Below are positions 31,024 through 39,750 of a stretch of 64,000 nt of DNA, piece after piece. Where the stretch lies: contig OZ038382.1 of NCBI GenBank assembly GCA_964036045.1, positions 4,715,789 through 4,779,788 of the forward strand, read 5' to 3'. Numbering within the stretch: the stretch's first letter is position 1; every line of letters begins with the position of its first letter. The stretch comes from Eutreptiella sp. 'Long Island Sound 2002' (Eukaryota; Euglenozoa; Euglenophyceae; Eutreptiales; Eutreptiaceae). The position numbers and the translations under genes were made by a program. Under the pieces are notes generated by a model. It was not told the origin of the DNA. It saw nothing but the letters and a program-made list of their open reading frames with translations, and made no database searches.

Positions 31024-31157
31024 TTTCCCTATATCAGTCTACTGACAGGGGCAGTGAGCACTCTTCTGCAGACGTGCCTGTGTATGGGTGTAAGAGCAGT
31101 TGTCACAGTTGCCCCGCATTGCATCGCAGGACAGGACCGTTAGCCCCCCGTGACAAC
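31024..31157 (+). other. Start of the 3' non-coding region of gypsy-1
   Basis: Short non-coding stretch after the gypsy-1 chromodomain. It is cut by gypsy-2 and resumes at 41933. Confidence 0.6.
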
Positions 31158-31162
31158 CACTC
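31158..31162. repeat. 5-bp target duplication of gypsy-2, left copy
   Basis: CACTC, repeated at 41928-41932. Confidence 0.85.
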
Positions 31163-31694
31163 TGTAAGTGCGGCTAGCCCCATCTGCTCAGATTTTCAGA
31201 CATTCTGTCCAGATTGGCTACATTTTGGTCATTTTCTTTGCTTCGGCGGAATTGCCGCCTCGCAGCTCAGTCACAGGATATTTCCTATATATTTCTGATA
31301 TGCCGGATTTGATTCCGCGGTCCATTTCCCGTAAATCCGCCGCATTCCGCTATTTTAGCTGGAATCGCCATTTGCCGCTGACGCGCGCTCGCGGGCCAGA
31401 TCGGCCAAACCTTTTTACATAAATGGATTATTTAAATCTTTTCAGACAGTTTTGGACACTCAGATGTATTTAGAATAATTCCCCTCAATTTTCTTCATAG
31501 ACTGGGATTTTCTGCCGGACCACAATCAGCATGGACCTTGCTTCTGTTGTCGCTGCTCTCGCCTCCGTTGGTGTCCAAGTATCCGGTTCTACCCCCAATA
31601 ACAACATCCAGGGAGACTCCTCGCGTGCCTGCCCCACTGGTCTTGCCGGCCCCGAGCCCTCCGGCACCCTCAACGACCCAGGGCAGCACTTTCA
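31163..31694 (+). repeat. 5' LTR of gypsy-2 (532 bp)
   Basis: Starts TGTAAGTGCGG and ends CACTTTCA (TG...CA). Carries a TATA-like TATTTAAAT at 31429-31437 about 95 bases before the gag ATG. Identical in length to 41396-41927. Confidence 0.95.
31429..31437 (+). promoter_or_regulatory. TATA-like box in the gypsy-2 LTR
   Basis: TATTTAAAT, the best TATA-like match in the LTR. A start site about 25-35 bases downstream would leave the gag ATG at 31531 inside the transcript. Confidence 0.45.
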
Positions 31695-34566
31695 TGGTAG
31701 CAGAGGCTACCTGAATGTTGTTCCTATGGTGTCCCAACCACAGCTAGCTCCCCAGTACGGCCCCGTAGACTCCGCCACCTCCGGAGACGTAACGATTACG
31801 CTGCCGTGGTGCTGTGCGAACGAGGCCTTGAGAGGAATGCCTTGCGCAAGCCCAAATTGCCCAAGAAGGGCACAAATCAGCAGCTGTGGAGGCCCAGATT
31901 ACAATCAAGATCCCAGTCGAAATTGGCCATCAAGTAGCTGGAATCTCCCAGCCTACGCTAATGGCAACGCTCCGGTGGAGCTTACGGACCTGGCAGGTAC
32001 TAATACTCCTTACCAATGTCCACATTTTGAGACCATCGACGCCGACATTGACGACATTGAGATGGGTGGACCAGGTGAGGTACCTACCTATAATCGACCA
32101 GCCTCATGGGCACAATGGGACAACCATTTGTCTTCGGAAGTGACCCGTAACCTTGAGGCGCTTGAGGCCCTTTGTCTATTAGCCACGTCTAAGCTGATAG
32201 GTCAAGAAAGAATCGCCTCTGATTTTTTATTCGAATATTTTTTCCTCCTTCAAGAAGAAATTAATACCAGGATGTGGTGGTGTTCTCAAGAAGATGAATC
32301 TTTTGCCATTTTCTTGCAGATCTGGGAGGCAAGCCCCTTCCCGAAGGAGAAGACCAAGGCACCTGTTGCCGGTCCCTCCGCCCCTCATCCCTCTGTTTCC
32401 ATCCGCGACGATCTAGCCGCCGCGGTTGAGGAAGGAATTTTAGAGGCAGCTAGGCAGGCAAGCCTGGAAATTAGGACTGAAGGAGCTCCCCAAGTGGACT
32501 CCTGGCTGCGAACCACTGAGATTAGCGGTCCGACAGCCTGCTCAGGCCCTTCAGGACACGGTATGTACTGTCCTGCCGACTGCTCTTGCAGATTACAGCG
32601 AGACTCTGAGCTCCAATTGCTCAAAGATCAAATGCAACTCATCATTCAGACGCTGGGAATTAAAGATCTTTTCAAGACCCACATGCGATCTGAGGGCGCA
32701 TCATCGGTGGAACAAACAACAGAACCGTCGGAGGAGGCGACTGAAATTTTTTCGATTGCTCCTTCGGTGGACTCTAAGACCACCGACGCAAGGATCAGCA
32801 GGAGTAAGCTAAAGGAAAGGGTTACAATCTCTCGATCTCAGAGTAGATCGGTGAAGGCTAGGAATGAGGCTCAAAATGCCAAACGAACTGCCTCCCGTAC
32901 TACCCTTCCTGCTGTTGATTCCAATGCAATTGCCCAGATGTTGCTCGCCCAGACCCTCGCCGGAGCTGGTGTGGCTAATGATGCCGCCAAGGTGTCTGCC
33001 ATTACGGCCGGTGTTGGGCTGGATTCACTTCTAAATCCTACTTCATTGCGACTTCGTCAGGTTGCCAAGCAACCGAAGTACAATGGGAACCCCAGACGTT
33101 GGCCTCAGTTCCAACGGGAATTTAAACTGTGGGTTAAGACTCAAAAACTCCAGGATGATCAGTTCCTGATGGCGCTCTTGGACTGCCTTGAGGGAGCGCC
33201 GGCCAACACTTGGCTCAGAACCTGGAGTGATCGTGAAGATTCAAGTTCCCCCCTTACCTTTGATGAGGTGTGGGAACAGTTGGAGGTACGTGGATCCCGG
33301 CTGCCTGAGGACCATTACCACCAGATGTTGAAGAATTTTCCTTCGTTCTCGCGATTAATCTTGCACGAAGTGCAGGACAAGAGACAGCGCTTCTGGAATC
33401 TCGTAGAAGAATCTGAACATTCAGGCGAAAAATTTTCCAGTGCCGAGCTGAAAAATCTGATTTTTGACAAGATCCCCTCAGAAACCGCCGCCACCCTTCG
33501 GAATAAACAATCCGAAGAAAAGGTCAAGACCTGGTGGGCGGAAGTCGATGGCTTCGACGCCTCGGCCAACCGGTTTACCGTCAGGGAGGCACTTCAAAAG
33601 TGCTCCCCCACGTCGTTTACCAAGGTGAAATTCACTGAAAACACGTGGAAAATCAAGTTTAATGAACACGAGGATCGGGACTTGTTTGTCCAAGTCCTCA
33701 ATAGGGGAGTAAGTTTCCACGGCCATCGCCTGAAGGCCAGGAACTGGGTGTTTTCGTTTACCCCGCAGGAACTGTGGGAAGAGGTTGAGAGGCTCGCTGA
33801 CGCCGCCAATCAAAATTTCCATGAGGGTCTTGGGGGAAACAAGAATACCCAGCAAAACACCCAAAATGGGGCCCAAAAGGGCAACAAAAAGGTGAATGAC
33901 ACCCGGAATGTTCAGGATCATTGTAGCATCTGCCTTCTTTTAGGTTCTACGAACCGAGCTAAGACGCATTCTACTGCTAATCACCGATGGTCTGCTTACG
34001 ATCACAAGGTGATTGGTGAAAATGTCAGTAATTCGCAGAATTCAGACAGGAATGACAGACAGGTGCATGGTGCCAAGGGGGGAAAGGGTAATTCGACTCC
34101 CTCCGGTGGGAACAAAAATACTGGAGGCCCTGGCGGGTCCCAAGGCAAAGGGAATCGGACTCCATCCGGCTCCGGTGGACAGCCAAACGGCCAGACAAGT
34201 CCCAATGTCAACGCCGGAGGCGGAAATCGAAATCCAGGCCAAACCCCTCAATCCGGTACAAACAAAGGAAATGCTCCAGGATCACAGGGTAAAGGTAAGG
34301 GAAATCCTTCGGGAACCCCCTTCTCTGGTAAGGGCAGAGGGCGTGGCGACGGTGGTGGCCCATCATCCGGTGGCCGTGGCCGTGGACGTGGAAAGGGCAA
34401 CCATCGTGTGGATCAGGTCTCAGGTGCAGATCAGGTGTCCGATGCGGATCGAGATTATGTCGAAAATGCCCTGAATCCAGCGGATGATCCGTTCCAAGAT
34501 GAGTGGATCGACGAATCAGGCTGTGTTCACAATGTTAACGCAGCCGCTGGAGGTCAGAACGCCTAG
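31531..34566 (+). CDS. gag: Gag polyprotein of gypsy-2, starting inside the LTR
   Basis: 1011 residues from ATG 31531 (164 bases before the end of the LTR) to TAG 34564-34566. The first 54-55 residues are LTR-encoded and are repeated after the start at 41764 in the right LTR. The capsid-like region lies at about residues 510-700 (PKYNGNPRRWPQFQREFKLW, then FDEVWEQLEVR). An odd Cys/His cluster (CSICLLLG...H...H) near residue 797 stands where a zinc knuckle is expected. The last 150 residues are Gly/Asn/Pro/Lys-rich with RGRGRGKG, probably RNA-binding. The stop is TAG followed by GGG. Pol is open in the same frame from the next codon. Confidence 0.85.
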   Translation: MDLASVVAALASVGVQVSGSTPNNNIQGDSSRACPTGLAGPEPSGTLNDPGQHFHGSRGYLNVVPMVSQPQLAPQYGPVDSATSGDVTITLPWCCANEALRGMPCASPNCPRRAQISSCGGPDYNQDPSRNWPSSSWNLPAYANGNAPVELTDLAGTNTPYQCPHFETIDADIDDIEMGGPGEVPTYNRPASWAQWDNHLSSEVTRNLEALEALCLLATSKLIGQERIASDFLFEYFFLLQEEINTRMWWCSQEDESFAIFLQIWEASPFPKEKTKAPVAGPSAPHPSVSIRDDLAAAVEEGILEAARQASLEIRTEGAPQVDSWLRTTEISGPTACSGPSGHGMYCPADCSCRLQRDSELQLLKDQMQLIIQTLGIKDLFKTHMRSEGASSVEQTTEPSEEATEIFSIAPSVDSKTTDARISRSKLKERVTISRSQSRSVKARNEAQNAKRTASRTTLPAVDSNAIAQMLLAQTLAGAGVANDAAKVSAITAGVGLDSLLNPTSLRLRQVAKQPKYNGNPRRWPQFQREFKLWVKTQKLQDDQFLMALLDCLEGAPANTWLRTWSDREDSSSPLTFDEVWEQLEVRGSRLPEDHYHQMLKNFPSFSRLILHEVQDKRQRFWNLVEESEHSGEKFSSAELKNLIFDKIPSETAATLRNKQSEEKVKTWWAEVDGFDASANRFTVREALQKCSPTSFTKVKFTENTWKIKFNEHEDRDLFVQVLNRGVSFHGHRLKARNWVFSFTPQELWEEVERLADAANQNFHEGLGGNKNTQQNTQNGAQKGNKKVNDTRNVQDHCSICLLLGSTNRAKTHSTANHRWSAYDHKVIGENVSNSQNSDRNDRQVHGAKGGKGNSTPSGGNKNTGGPGGSQGKGNRTPSGSGGQPNGQTSPNVNAGGGNRNPGQTPQSGTNKGNAPGSQGKGKGNPSGTPFSGKGRGRGDGGGPSSGGRGRGRGKGNHRVDQVSGADQVSDADRDYVENALNPADDPFQDEWIDESGCVHNVNAAAGGQNA
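31695..31707 (+). promoter_or_regulatory. Primer binding site of gypsy-2
   Basis: TGGTAGCAGAGGC starts at the first base after the LTR. It matches the complement of the initiator methionine tRNA 3' end over about 11 bases. It lies within the gag reading frame (HGSRG). Confidence 0.75.
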
Positions 34567-34600
34567 GGGAGCCACGAAAATCGCCCCTCCCCAGGCGATT
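34564..34600 (+). promoter_or_regulatory. Gag-pol TAG stop with a possible readthrough pseudoknot
   Basis: TAG at 34564-34566. GGGGAG (34566-34571) can pair with CTCCCC (34587-34592), and AATCGCC (34579-34585) can pair with GGCGATT (34594-34600). The order stem1-stem2-stem1-stem2 is that of an H-type pseudoknot. In gammaretroviruses a pseudoknot after UAG-G drives readthrough into pol. That precedent is known; the function here is inferred. Confidence 0.5.
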
Positions 34601-37600
34601 TCAGGCATGATCCCCAAATTCCTGATCGACCATTACTTGATGTAGGGTCGCTTGTCTCCTCTCCCCTGGATCCGGCAGCGGATCCTTCTGTTGTAGTGGA
34701 CGAGGTTGGTGTACAGTCCAAGCACAGGGCTCGTCAGTTTGTCACAAAGCTGTGGGTCTCTGATTGCAAGGGAAATTTCCACCTCGCCACTTGTTTGTGT
34801 GACAACGGATCAGAGGTAAATCTCCAATCCAATTCCTTCTTACCCGACGACTGCGTGTTTGAATCGCCTCATCCTGTTACCCTCGAGGGAGTTTCTGGAC
34901 ATTCTCTCGCAGGTGGGCAACGCGGTTGTTATATATCCACTCATTTGGTCGCTCAAGACCTTTGGGAAGAGCAAAATGTGGAAGAAGTTGTCCTTAAGGA
35001 TGACTACTTCTATCGTGCTGACATAAAGTATGACCTTTATTTGGGCCATCCTTGGCTTCGCAAGAACAGGGTAGCGCCCGTAGGTCATCGTCGTTGTTTT
35101 TTGCTGGAGTCAGGTCCCTTGGAGCGTCCTGAATTTCGTTTTTTGCACGCAGGGTTTAAAAGTGCAGAAGAATTTTTGAAGCAAAAAGTGACACCAAAAT
35201 TTGGTGAAGATGTCACCATTGCAGAGGTGAATGGGAGTGCCGATTACTCCCAAGAGTTAGAATGTCTTCGTAGGGATTCCCAGCCACGACGCCCTTCGCG
35301 CTGGCACTCTTCATCCTACAGAGTTGTCGACAAATGGCGCGATGCAATTTGTGAATATTTTCATGAACACCATTCCTTTTGGCCACAGTATGATGCCTTT
35401 GCTAACCGTATGAACAAGCGCTTTGACAAGCACTTCAGCGACGCTTGGACCCACAAATGGGACAAGAAGTTGTGGATTAATCCTCCGTTTCACTTAATCC
35501 AGCAGGTCATCCACAAAATCAAGCAAGATAAAACCCAGGCAATTTTAGTTGTGCCCTTGTGGGACGACAAGCCTTGGTTTCAGGAATTACAAGACATTTG
35601 TGTAGATTACATCGAACTTCCCAGGAAGATTAAGCTGTATGCCAGGGACGACACAGGTCCCCTGCCACAGCGGTCCTGGAGTTCGCTTGCATTCCTGGTG
35701 GATGGAAAGCTTTCTGACTCTAATTCTGCTGATTCTAGTACAGATTCCTGTGTTGGGTCTGAATCTGAGGTTGAGCGTGGTACTGATGATGAATCTATTT
35801 TTTCTGATTTTTGTCCGTCAGATACCCAAGGTGATTCAACGCCCAATGGATCCGCCTCGACTCCCTCTTCCCCAATACGGTCGACATCGAAAAGAATCTT
35901 CAGTGCACGGGCGAGGAAAAATCCCCAATCGCGCCGCAAATTCAGAGTTTTTTATGAAAAACCCCCTGTGGAAGCTTTCATGGATCCTTTCGAGGAGCTG
36001 GATCACGAAGAAAATCTCTGGGATTTCGACACACGACCCACCTATCTTCAAGAGGCAGTTGATACGGACCTGTTTAGGGACATCCGTAAGAAGATTCTTC
36101 CTGCCAAAGCCGAAGAAGTCGCCAAAGTTTTTTCGACAGTAATTCCTGGCGATCAGGTGGACACTGAATTGTGTTCCAAGTCAAGAGAAAAGATTTTTGA
36201 GGAACGGAAGGACACAACCCTTTCAGGAAAGTTGATCAAGGACCCCCCTGTCCGTGGGCAGTTCGGTGAAGCCTTCATCGAGCTTCGTGAAGGGTACAAG
36301 GCAAAAAAACAGCGCCCTTATAAAAATCATGGACACAAACATGAGATACTCAGAAAAATCATCGAGAGAAATCTCAGGGAATTTGGTTGGCTTGAGGGTT
36401 GTATGACCAGCGAATGGTGCTGTTCACCCTTCACAGTCCCGAAGCCACCGCCTGCAGACCAGAACACCATTGATGGTTGGCGAATGGTTGTTGATTTTCG
36501 CAATCTCAACGCCGAAACCAAGGCGGATTCACACCCCCTGCCCCTCATTGAGGAGGAAATCGCCAAGAGGGCAAGAGGTCGTTTGTTCTCTGTGCTGGAT
36601 CTCCGTCACGGCTTTCACCAAATGCCGTTGAGGAAGGACAGCCGACCTCTCACCTGTATGTGCACGCCATGTGGCCCAGTCCAATGGACCGTCATGCCCA
36701 TGGGGCTGAAGAACGCCCCCTCATTTTTTCAAAGAATGATGGAGGATGTGCTGTTCACAACCCATCCTGAGCTTCGTGCCTTCGTGAGTGTGTACATAGA
36801 TGGCATAATCATCGCGACGGAGGGGGAGGGACTGACCGAAGCTGAGCTGGTGGCCCTACATGAGAAGCAGCTGAACCAAGTTTTGGACATTCTTGACGCC
36901 AATCAGCTGATTTGTGGGCCAAAGAAGGGAAAATTATTTTTAAAATCAGTCGAATTTTGTGGTTCTCTCCTAGAGAATGGCACCCGACGACCCAGTCCAG
37001 GGAAGCTCGTCGCTATTCAGAAGTGGAAGCGCCCTGAGACGATCACGGAGTTGAGAGGATTCCTGGGTTGTTGCAATTTTTACCACACTTTTGTGCCGAA
37101 TTATGCCAAATTTGCTGCCCCCCTCACTGAATTATTGAAGGTAGGGAGAGATGCGGGCAAGGCAGGTTCAAAGGTTCGTGTCAAGTGGACTGACGAGTGC
37201 GAGGAGGCCTTCCATCACTTGAAGGCAGCCCTCTGTGAAGTCGCCACGTTGCATGTGCCCCAATTTGACCGACCCTTCTACATTAGAACCGACGCTTCTA
37301 GGTACGCGATCGGAGCTGTTCTTGAACAGGTTGATGAAGCCACCGGCGATCACTACCCTCTTGCATTTTGGTCTCGGAAGCTAGCCCCACGCCAAATTCA
37401 ATGGTCGCCGCGTGAGCAAGAGACTTACGCCATAATTTGCGCTCTAAAAAAGTACCAATCGTGGGTTGGCACCAATCGAGTCGAGGTCCTGACGGATCAT
37501 CGATCTCTGGAGTATTGGGCCAGCGAACACATTGATACTGTCGCGAGCCCAGCTGGCCGACGGGCCAGATGGCACGAATTTCTCTCTCTGTTTGACCTCC

Positions 37601-39750
37601 ATGTGTCGTATTTGCCTGGAAAACATAACACGGTAGCGGATGCTCTGAGCCGATGGGCTTACCCCGCCTCAGAGGGGCTGCAAAGTACCAACATCCATGG
37701 TACGGAGCAGGACCGCCATGTAATCATCGAATGGGATCAGGAAGAAAAGAAACTCATTCGACGTGCATGCATGCAGTGCGCTGTTAAACAGCACGCATTG
37801 CCGTGTCACGACATCACGGCCATCTCAGATCCGGCGCATGCCCATGAGATCTGTACCAAAACACTGAAAGTCGTGGAAAAAGTCACCGATCCCTCCTCAG
37901 GGAGTGTGAAACGGTTTGACTACACCCGACGAGTAAGTCGATTTCGGTTGATCCAAGGCATTAAGCGTCGAGATCCGGCCAAAACTCCACCCCTGCCGAA
38001 GGATTCCCTGATCATCCGTGACTGGACGTCCGATTACCTGCAGGATCCCATGTTTAAAGAGGTCTTTGGAAATCTCAAATCCAAAGATGCTCACAGGGAT
38101 GGGATTTTTGCTGAGTACTCGTTGGATGGGGGGAAGCTGTGGATGGAGGGTAAATTGTGTGTGCCAGACGCCCTAGCCCCCCGAGTGTTAAACTGGTGGC
38201 ACAAATGGGAGTCCCCCCACGCACATGGCCGTCGACTGTGGTCGATGATTAAACATAGGTTGTTTGGCTCACGGCTATATACTCACTGCATGAAAGTAGC
38301 TGCCGGATGCGCCAAATGTGCTGTCTCGACGCCCCCCAGCGCGAAGAAGCACGGCCATCTGAGGCCTCATCCTATTCCGGAGCGCCTCTTTAACAGAGTC
38401 ACCAGTGATTTCTTCTATCTCGGTGAGCTCGATGACGAAGAGTGCCATTGGACGAATAAAAAAGTCAATGGTGTGCTCCTTATTCAGTGCCGTCATTCCG
38501 GCTACATCCAAGTGTTGCCTTGCAACATTGAGTCGATGACTGGCAAGGCTGCCGCCAAATGGTGCGCGCAGACCTGGATGGGAGGTTGGGACGTCCCATC
38601 CGAGGTGGTCACGGATTCAGGCAAAGAGTACACCTCCGAATGGTGGAGAGAATTGTGTGCTCGCCTTGGAATCCACCACCTCCGATGTGAAATCCACTCG
38701 CATCGAGCGCTGCCTGGCGAAAGAGCCGGCCGCTCAATTATTAATATGCTTCGTAAGGAGCTCGCGAGTGAAAAGGATTTCCATTGGATGGAAGTTCTCT
38801 TCGCATTGCTTCGCCGTTACCACAACACGCCTTTGTATCATGGCCTTTCTCCAAATGAAATTGTCTTTGGACGAAAGAAGTGTTGGTGGAACATGCCGTT
38901 GAATAATCCTCGCCCCTGTAAAGATGCTTCGCTGTTTTTGGACGAAGTCCAACGAGCAGATAAATCTGTGTCGAAATTAATCGAGAAGCATCAAGCTGAC
39001 TGGATTTGGGTTCAAAATCAAGGTCGAAAAAACCCCCACAATTTTGAAGTCGATGATCGAGTTTGGCTTCGAAAATCCGAAACCACCCTGGACGGAGATG
39101 ACAAGCTTCTTCCCTTGTGGGAGGGGCCATTCGCTGTTACAGCGCGTCTTGGTGAGAACAGGTGGAGGATTCGTGTGGATGTCAGCAGGGAAATTGACGT
39201 TTCGGGCGATCGCCTCAAGAGAGAGATCCCCTCCCCCAAGGATCGAGTTAAACCCCTTTTTTGGACTGCGAAACACTTGTCCGATCGGGTCATCGAAGGG
39301 GGGAAGTACGAACTCAAGAGGATGGTTGAAGCAAGACGTGACGCCAAGGGCGAATGGGAATTTCTGTGTGAGTGGAGGGGCTTTGATTCCAGTCACAACA
39401 ACTGGGAACCAGCCCAATCTTTTGTCCATGGATACACCAAGGGGTTCATCGACTTCCTGAAGAAGCACCCCGAAATTGGCGTACTCCTGACAGATTGTTT
39501 GTCGAAACCAGACAGACAAGTGGAGAGCGACGGAAAACGACCTGTGGTGAATCGAGATGCAGCCTTTTACGGCCCTCAGCAGCCACATTCCAGGGCTGAT
39601 CCGTCGATCCCCCCTCCTGCGGTCAGGCCAGCCCAGGAGCCAAATGAGGACCAAGCTTCAAGTTCGGTCGCTGATCTGCAGCGCCCAAGCCGTACGAGGG
39701 CCAGGCCAGACAGGTTGGTGGTCACATGCATTCGTGCTTGGCCGAACTGA
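34567..39750 (+). CDS. pol: Pol polyprotein of gypsy-2: protease, Dam-like domain, RT, RNase H, integrase, chromodomain
   Basis: Open from the codon after the gag TAG to TGA 39748-39750, about 1727 codons; the first ATG-like start (34696) need not be used. Protease: LCDNGSEVNL (Asp codon 34801) and YDLYLGHPWL; the triad is DNG, not DTG/DSG. Dam-like domain: YDAFANRMN and WINPPFHLI (NPPF 35479-35490). An acidic Ser-rich linker follows. RT: DGWRMVVDFRNLN, FSVLDLRHGFHQMPL, and VYIDGIIIA at 36790 with Gly for the second catalytic Asp. RNase H: YIRTDASRYAIGA, REQETYAI, LTDHRSLEYW. Integrase: an H-C-C zinc region ending GCAKC, then DDE residues (Asp 38407, Asp 38614, Glu 38719). C-terminal chromodomain at about 39300-39470 (WEFLCEWRGF...NNWEPAQ), which would guide integration to marked chromatin. 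Confidence 0.92.
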   Translation, partial: GSHENRPSPGDFRHDPQIPDRPLLDVGSLVSSPLDPAADPSVVVDEVGVQSKHRARQFVTKLWVSDCKGNFHLATCLCDNGSEVNLQSNSFLPDDCVFESPHPVTLEGVSGHSLAGGQRGCYISTHLVAQDLWEEQNVEEVVLKDDYFYRADIKYDLYLGHPWLRKNRVAPVGHRRCFLLESGPLERPEFRFLHAGFKSAEEFLKQKVTPKFGEDVTIAEVNGSADYSQELECLRRDSQPRRPSRWHSSSYRVVDKWRDAICEYFHEHHSFWPQYDAFANRMNKRFDKHFSDAWTHKWDKKLWINPPFHLIQQVIHKIKQDKTQAILVVPLWDDKPWFQELQDICVDYIELPRKIKLYARDDTGPLPQRSWSSLAFLVDGKLSDSNSADSSTDSCVGSESEVERGTDDESIFSDFCPSDTQGDSTPNGSASTPSSPIRSTSKRIFSARARKNPQSRRKFRVFYEKPPVEAFMDPFEELDHEENLWDFDTRPTYLQEAVDTDLFRDIRKKILPAKAEEVAKVFSTVIPGDQVDTELCSKSREKIFEERKDTTLSGKLIKDPPVRGQFGEAFIELREGYKAKKQRPYKNHGHKHEILRKIIERNLREFGWLEGCMTSEWCCSPFTVPKPPPADQNTIDGWRMVVDFRNLNAETKADSHPLPLIEEEIAKRARGRLFSVLDLRHGFHQMPLRKDSRPLTCMCTPCGPVQWTVMPMGLKNAPSFFQRMMEDVLFTTHPELRAFVSVYIDGIIIATEGEGLTEAELVALHEKQLNQVLDILDANQLICGPKKGKLFLKSVEFCGSLLENGTRRPSPGKLVAIQKWKRPETITELRGFLGCCNFYHTFVPNYAKFAAPLTELLKVGRDAGKAGSKVRVKWTDECEEAFHHLKAALCEVATLHVPQFDRPFYIRTDASRYAIGAVLEQVDEATGDHYPLAFWSRKLAPRQIQWSPREQETYAIICALKKYQSWVGTNRVEVLTDHRSLEYWASEHIDTVASPAGRRARWHEFLSLFDLHVSYLPGKHNTVADALSRWAYPASEGLQSTNIHGTEQDRHVIIEWDQEEKKLIRRACMQCAVKQHALPCHDITAISDPAHAHEICTKTLKVVEKVTDPSSGSVKRFDYTRRVSRFRLIQGIKRRDPAKTPPLPKDSLIIRDWTSDYLQDPMFKEVFGNLKSKDAHRDGIFAEYSLDGGKLWMEGKLCVPDALAPRVLNWWHKWESPHAHGRRLWSMIKHRLFGSRLYTHCMKVAAGCAKCAVSTPPSAKKHGHLRPHPIPERLFNRVTSDFFYLGELDDEECHWTNKKVNGVLLIQCRHSGYIQVLPCNIESMTGKAAAKWCAQTWMGGWDVPSEVVTDSGKEYTSEWWRELCARLGIHHLRCEIHSHRALPGERAGRSIINMLRKELASEKDFHWMEVLFALLRRYHNTPLYHGLSPNEIVFGRKKCWWNMPLNNPRPCKDASLFLDEVQRADKSVSKLIEKHQADWIWVQNQGRKNPHNFEVDDRVWLRKSETTLDGDDKLLPLWEGPFAVTARLGENRWRIRVDVSREIDVSGDRLKREIPSPKDRVKPLFWTAKHLSDRVIEGGKYELKRMVEARRDAKGEWEFLCEWRGFDSSHNNWEPAQSFVHGYTKGFIDFLKKHPEIGVLLTDCLSKPDRQVESDGKRPVVNRDAAFYGPQQPHSRADPSIPPPAVRPAQEPNEDQASSSVADLQRPSRTRARPDRLVVTCIRAWPN
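35330..35700 (+). other. Dam-methyltransferase-like domain in gypsy-2 pol
   Basis: Between protease and RT, as in gypsy-1. Motifs: FWPQYDAFANRMNKRF, DAWTHKW, LWINPPFHLIQQVI, AILVVPLWDDKPWF. NPPF corresponds to the catalytic (D/N)PP(Y/F) of N6-adenine methyltransferases. The whole layout is that of the Dam-like domain of DIRS elements. Confidence 0.65.
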
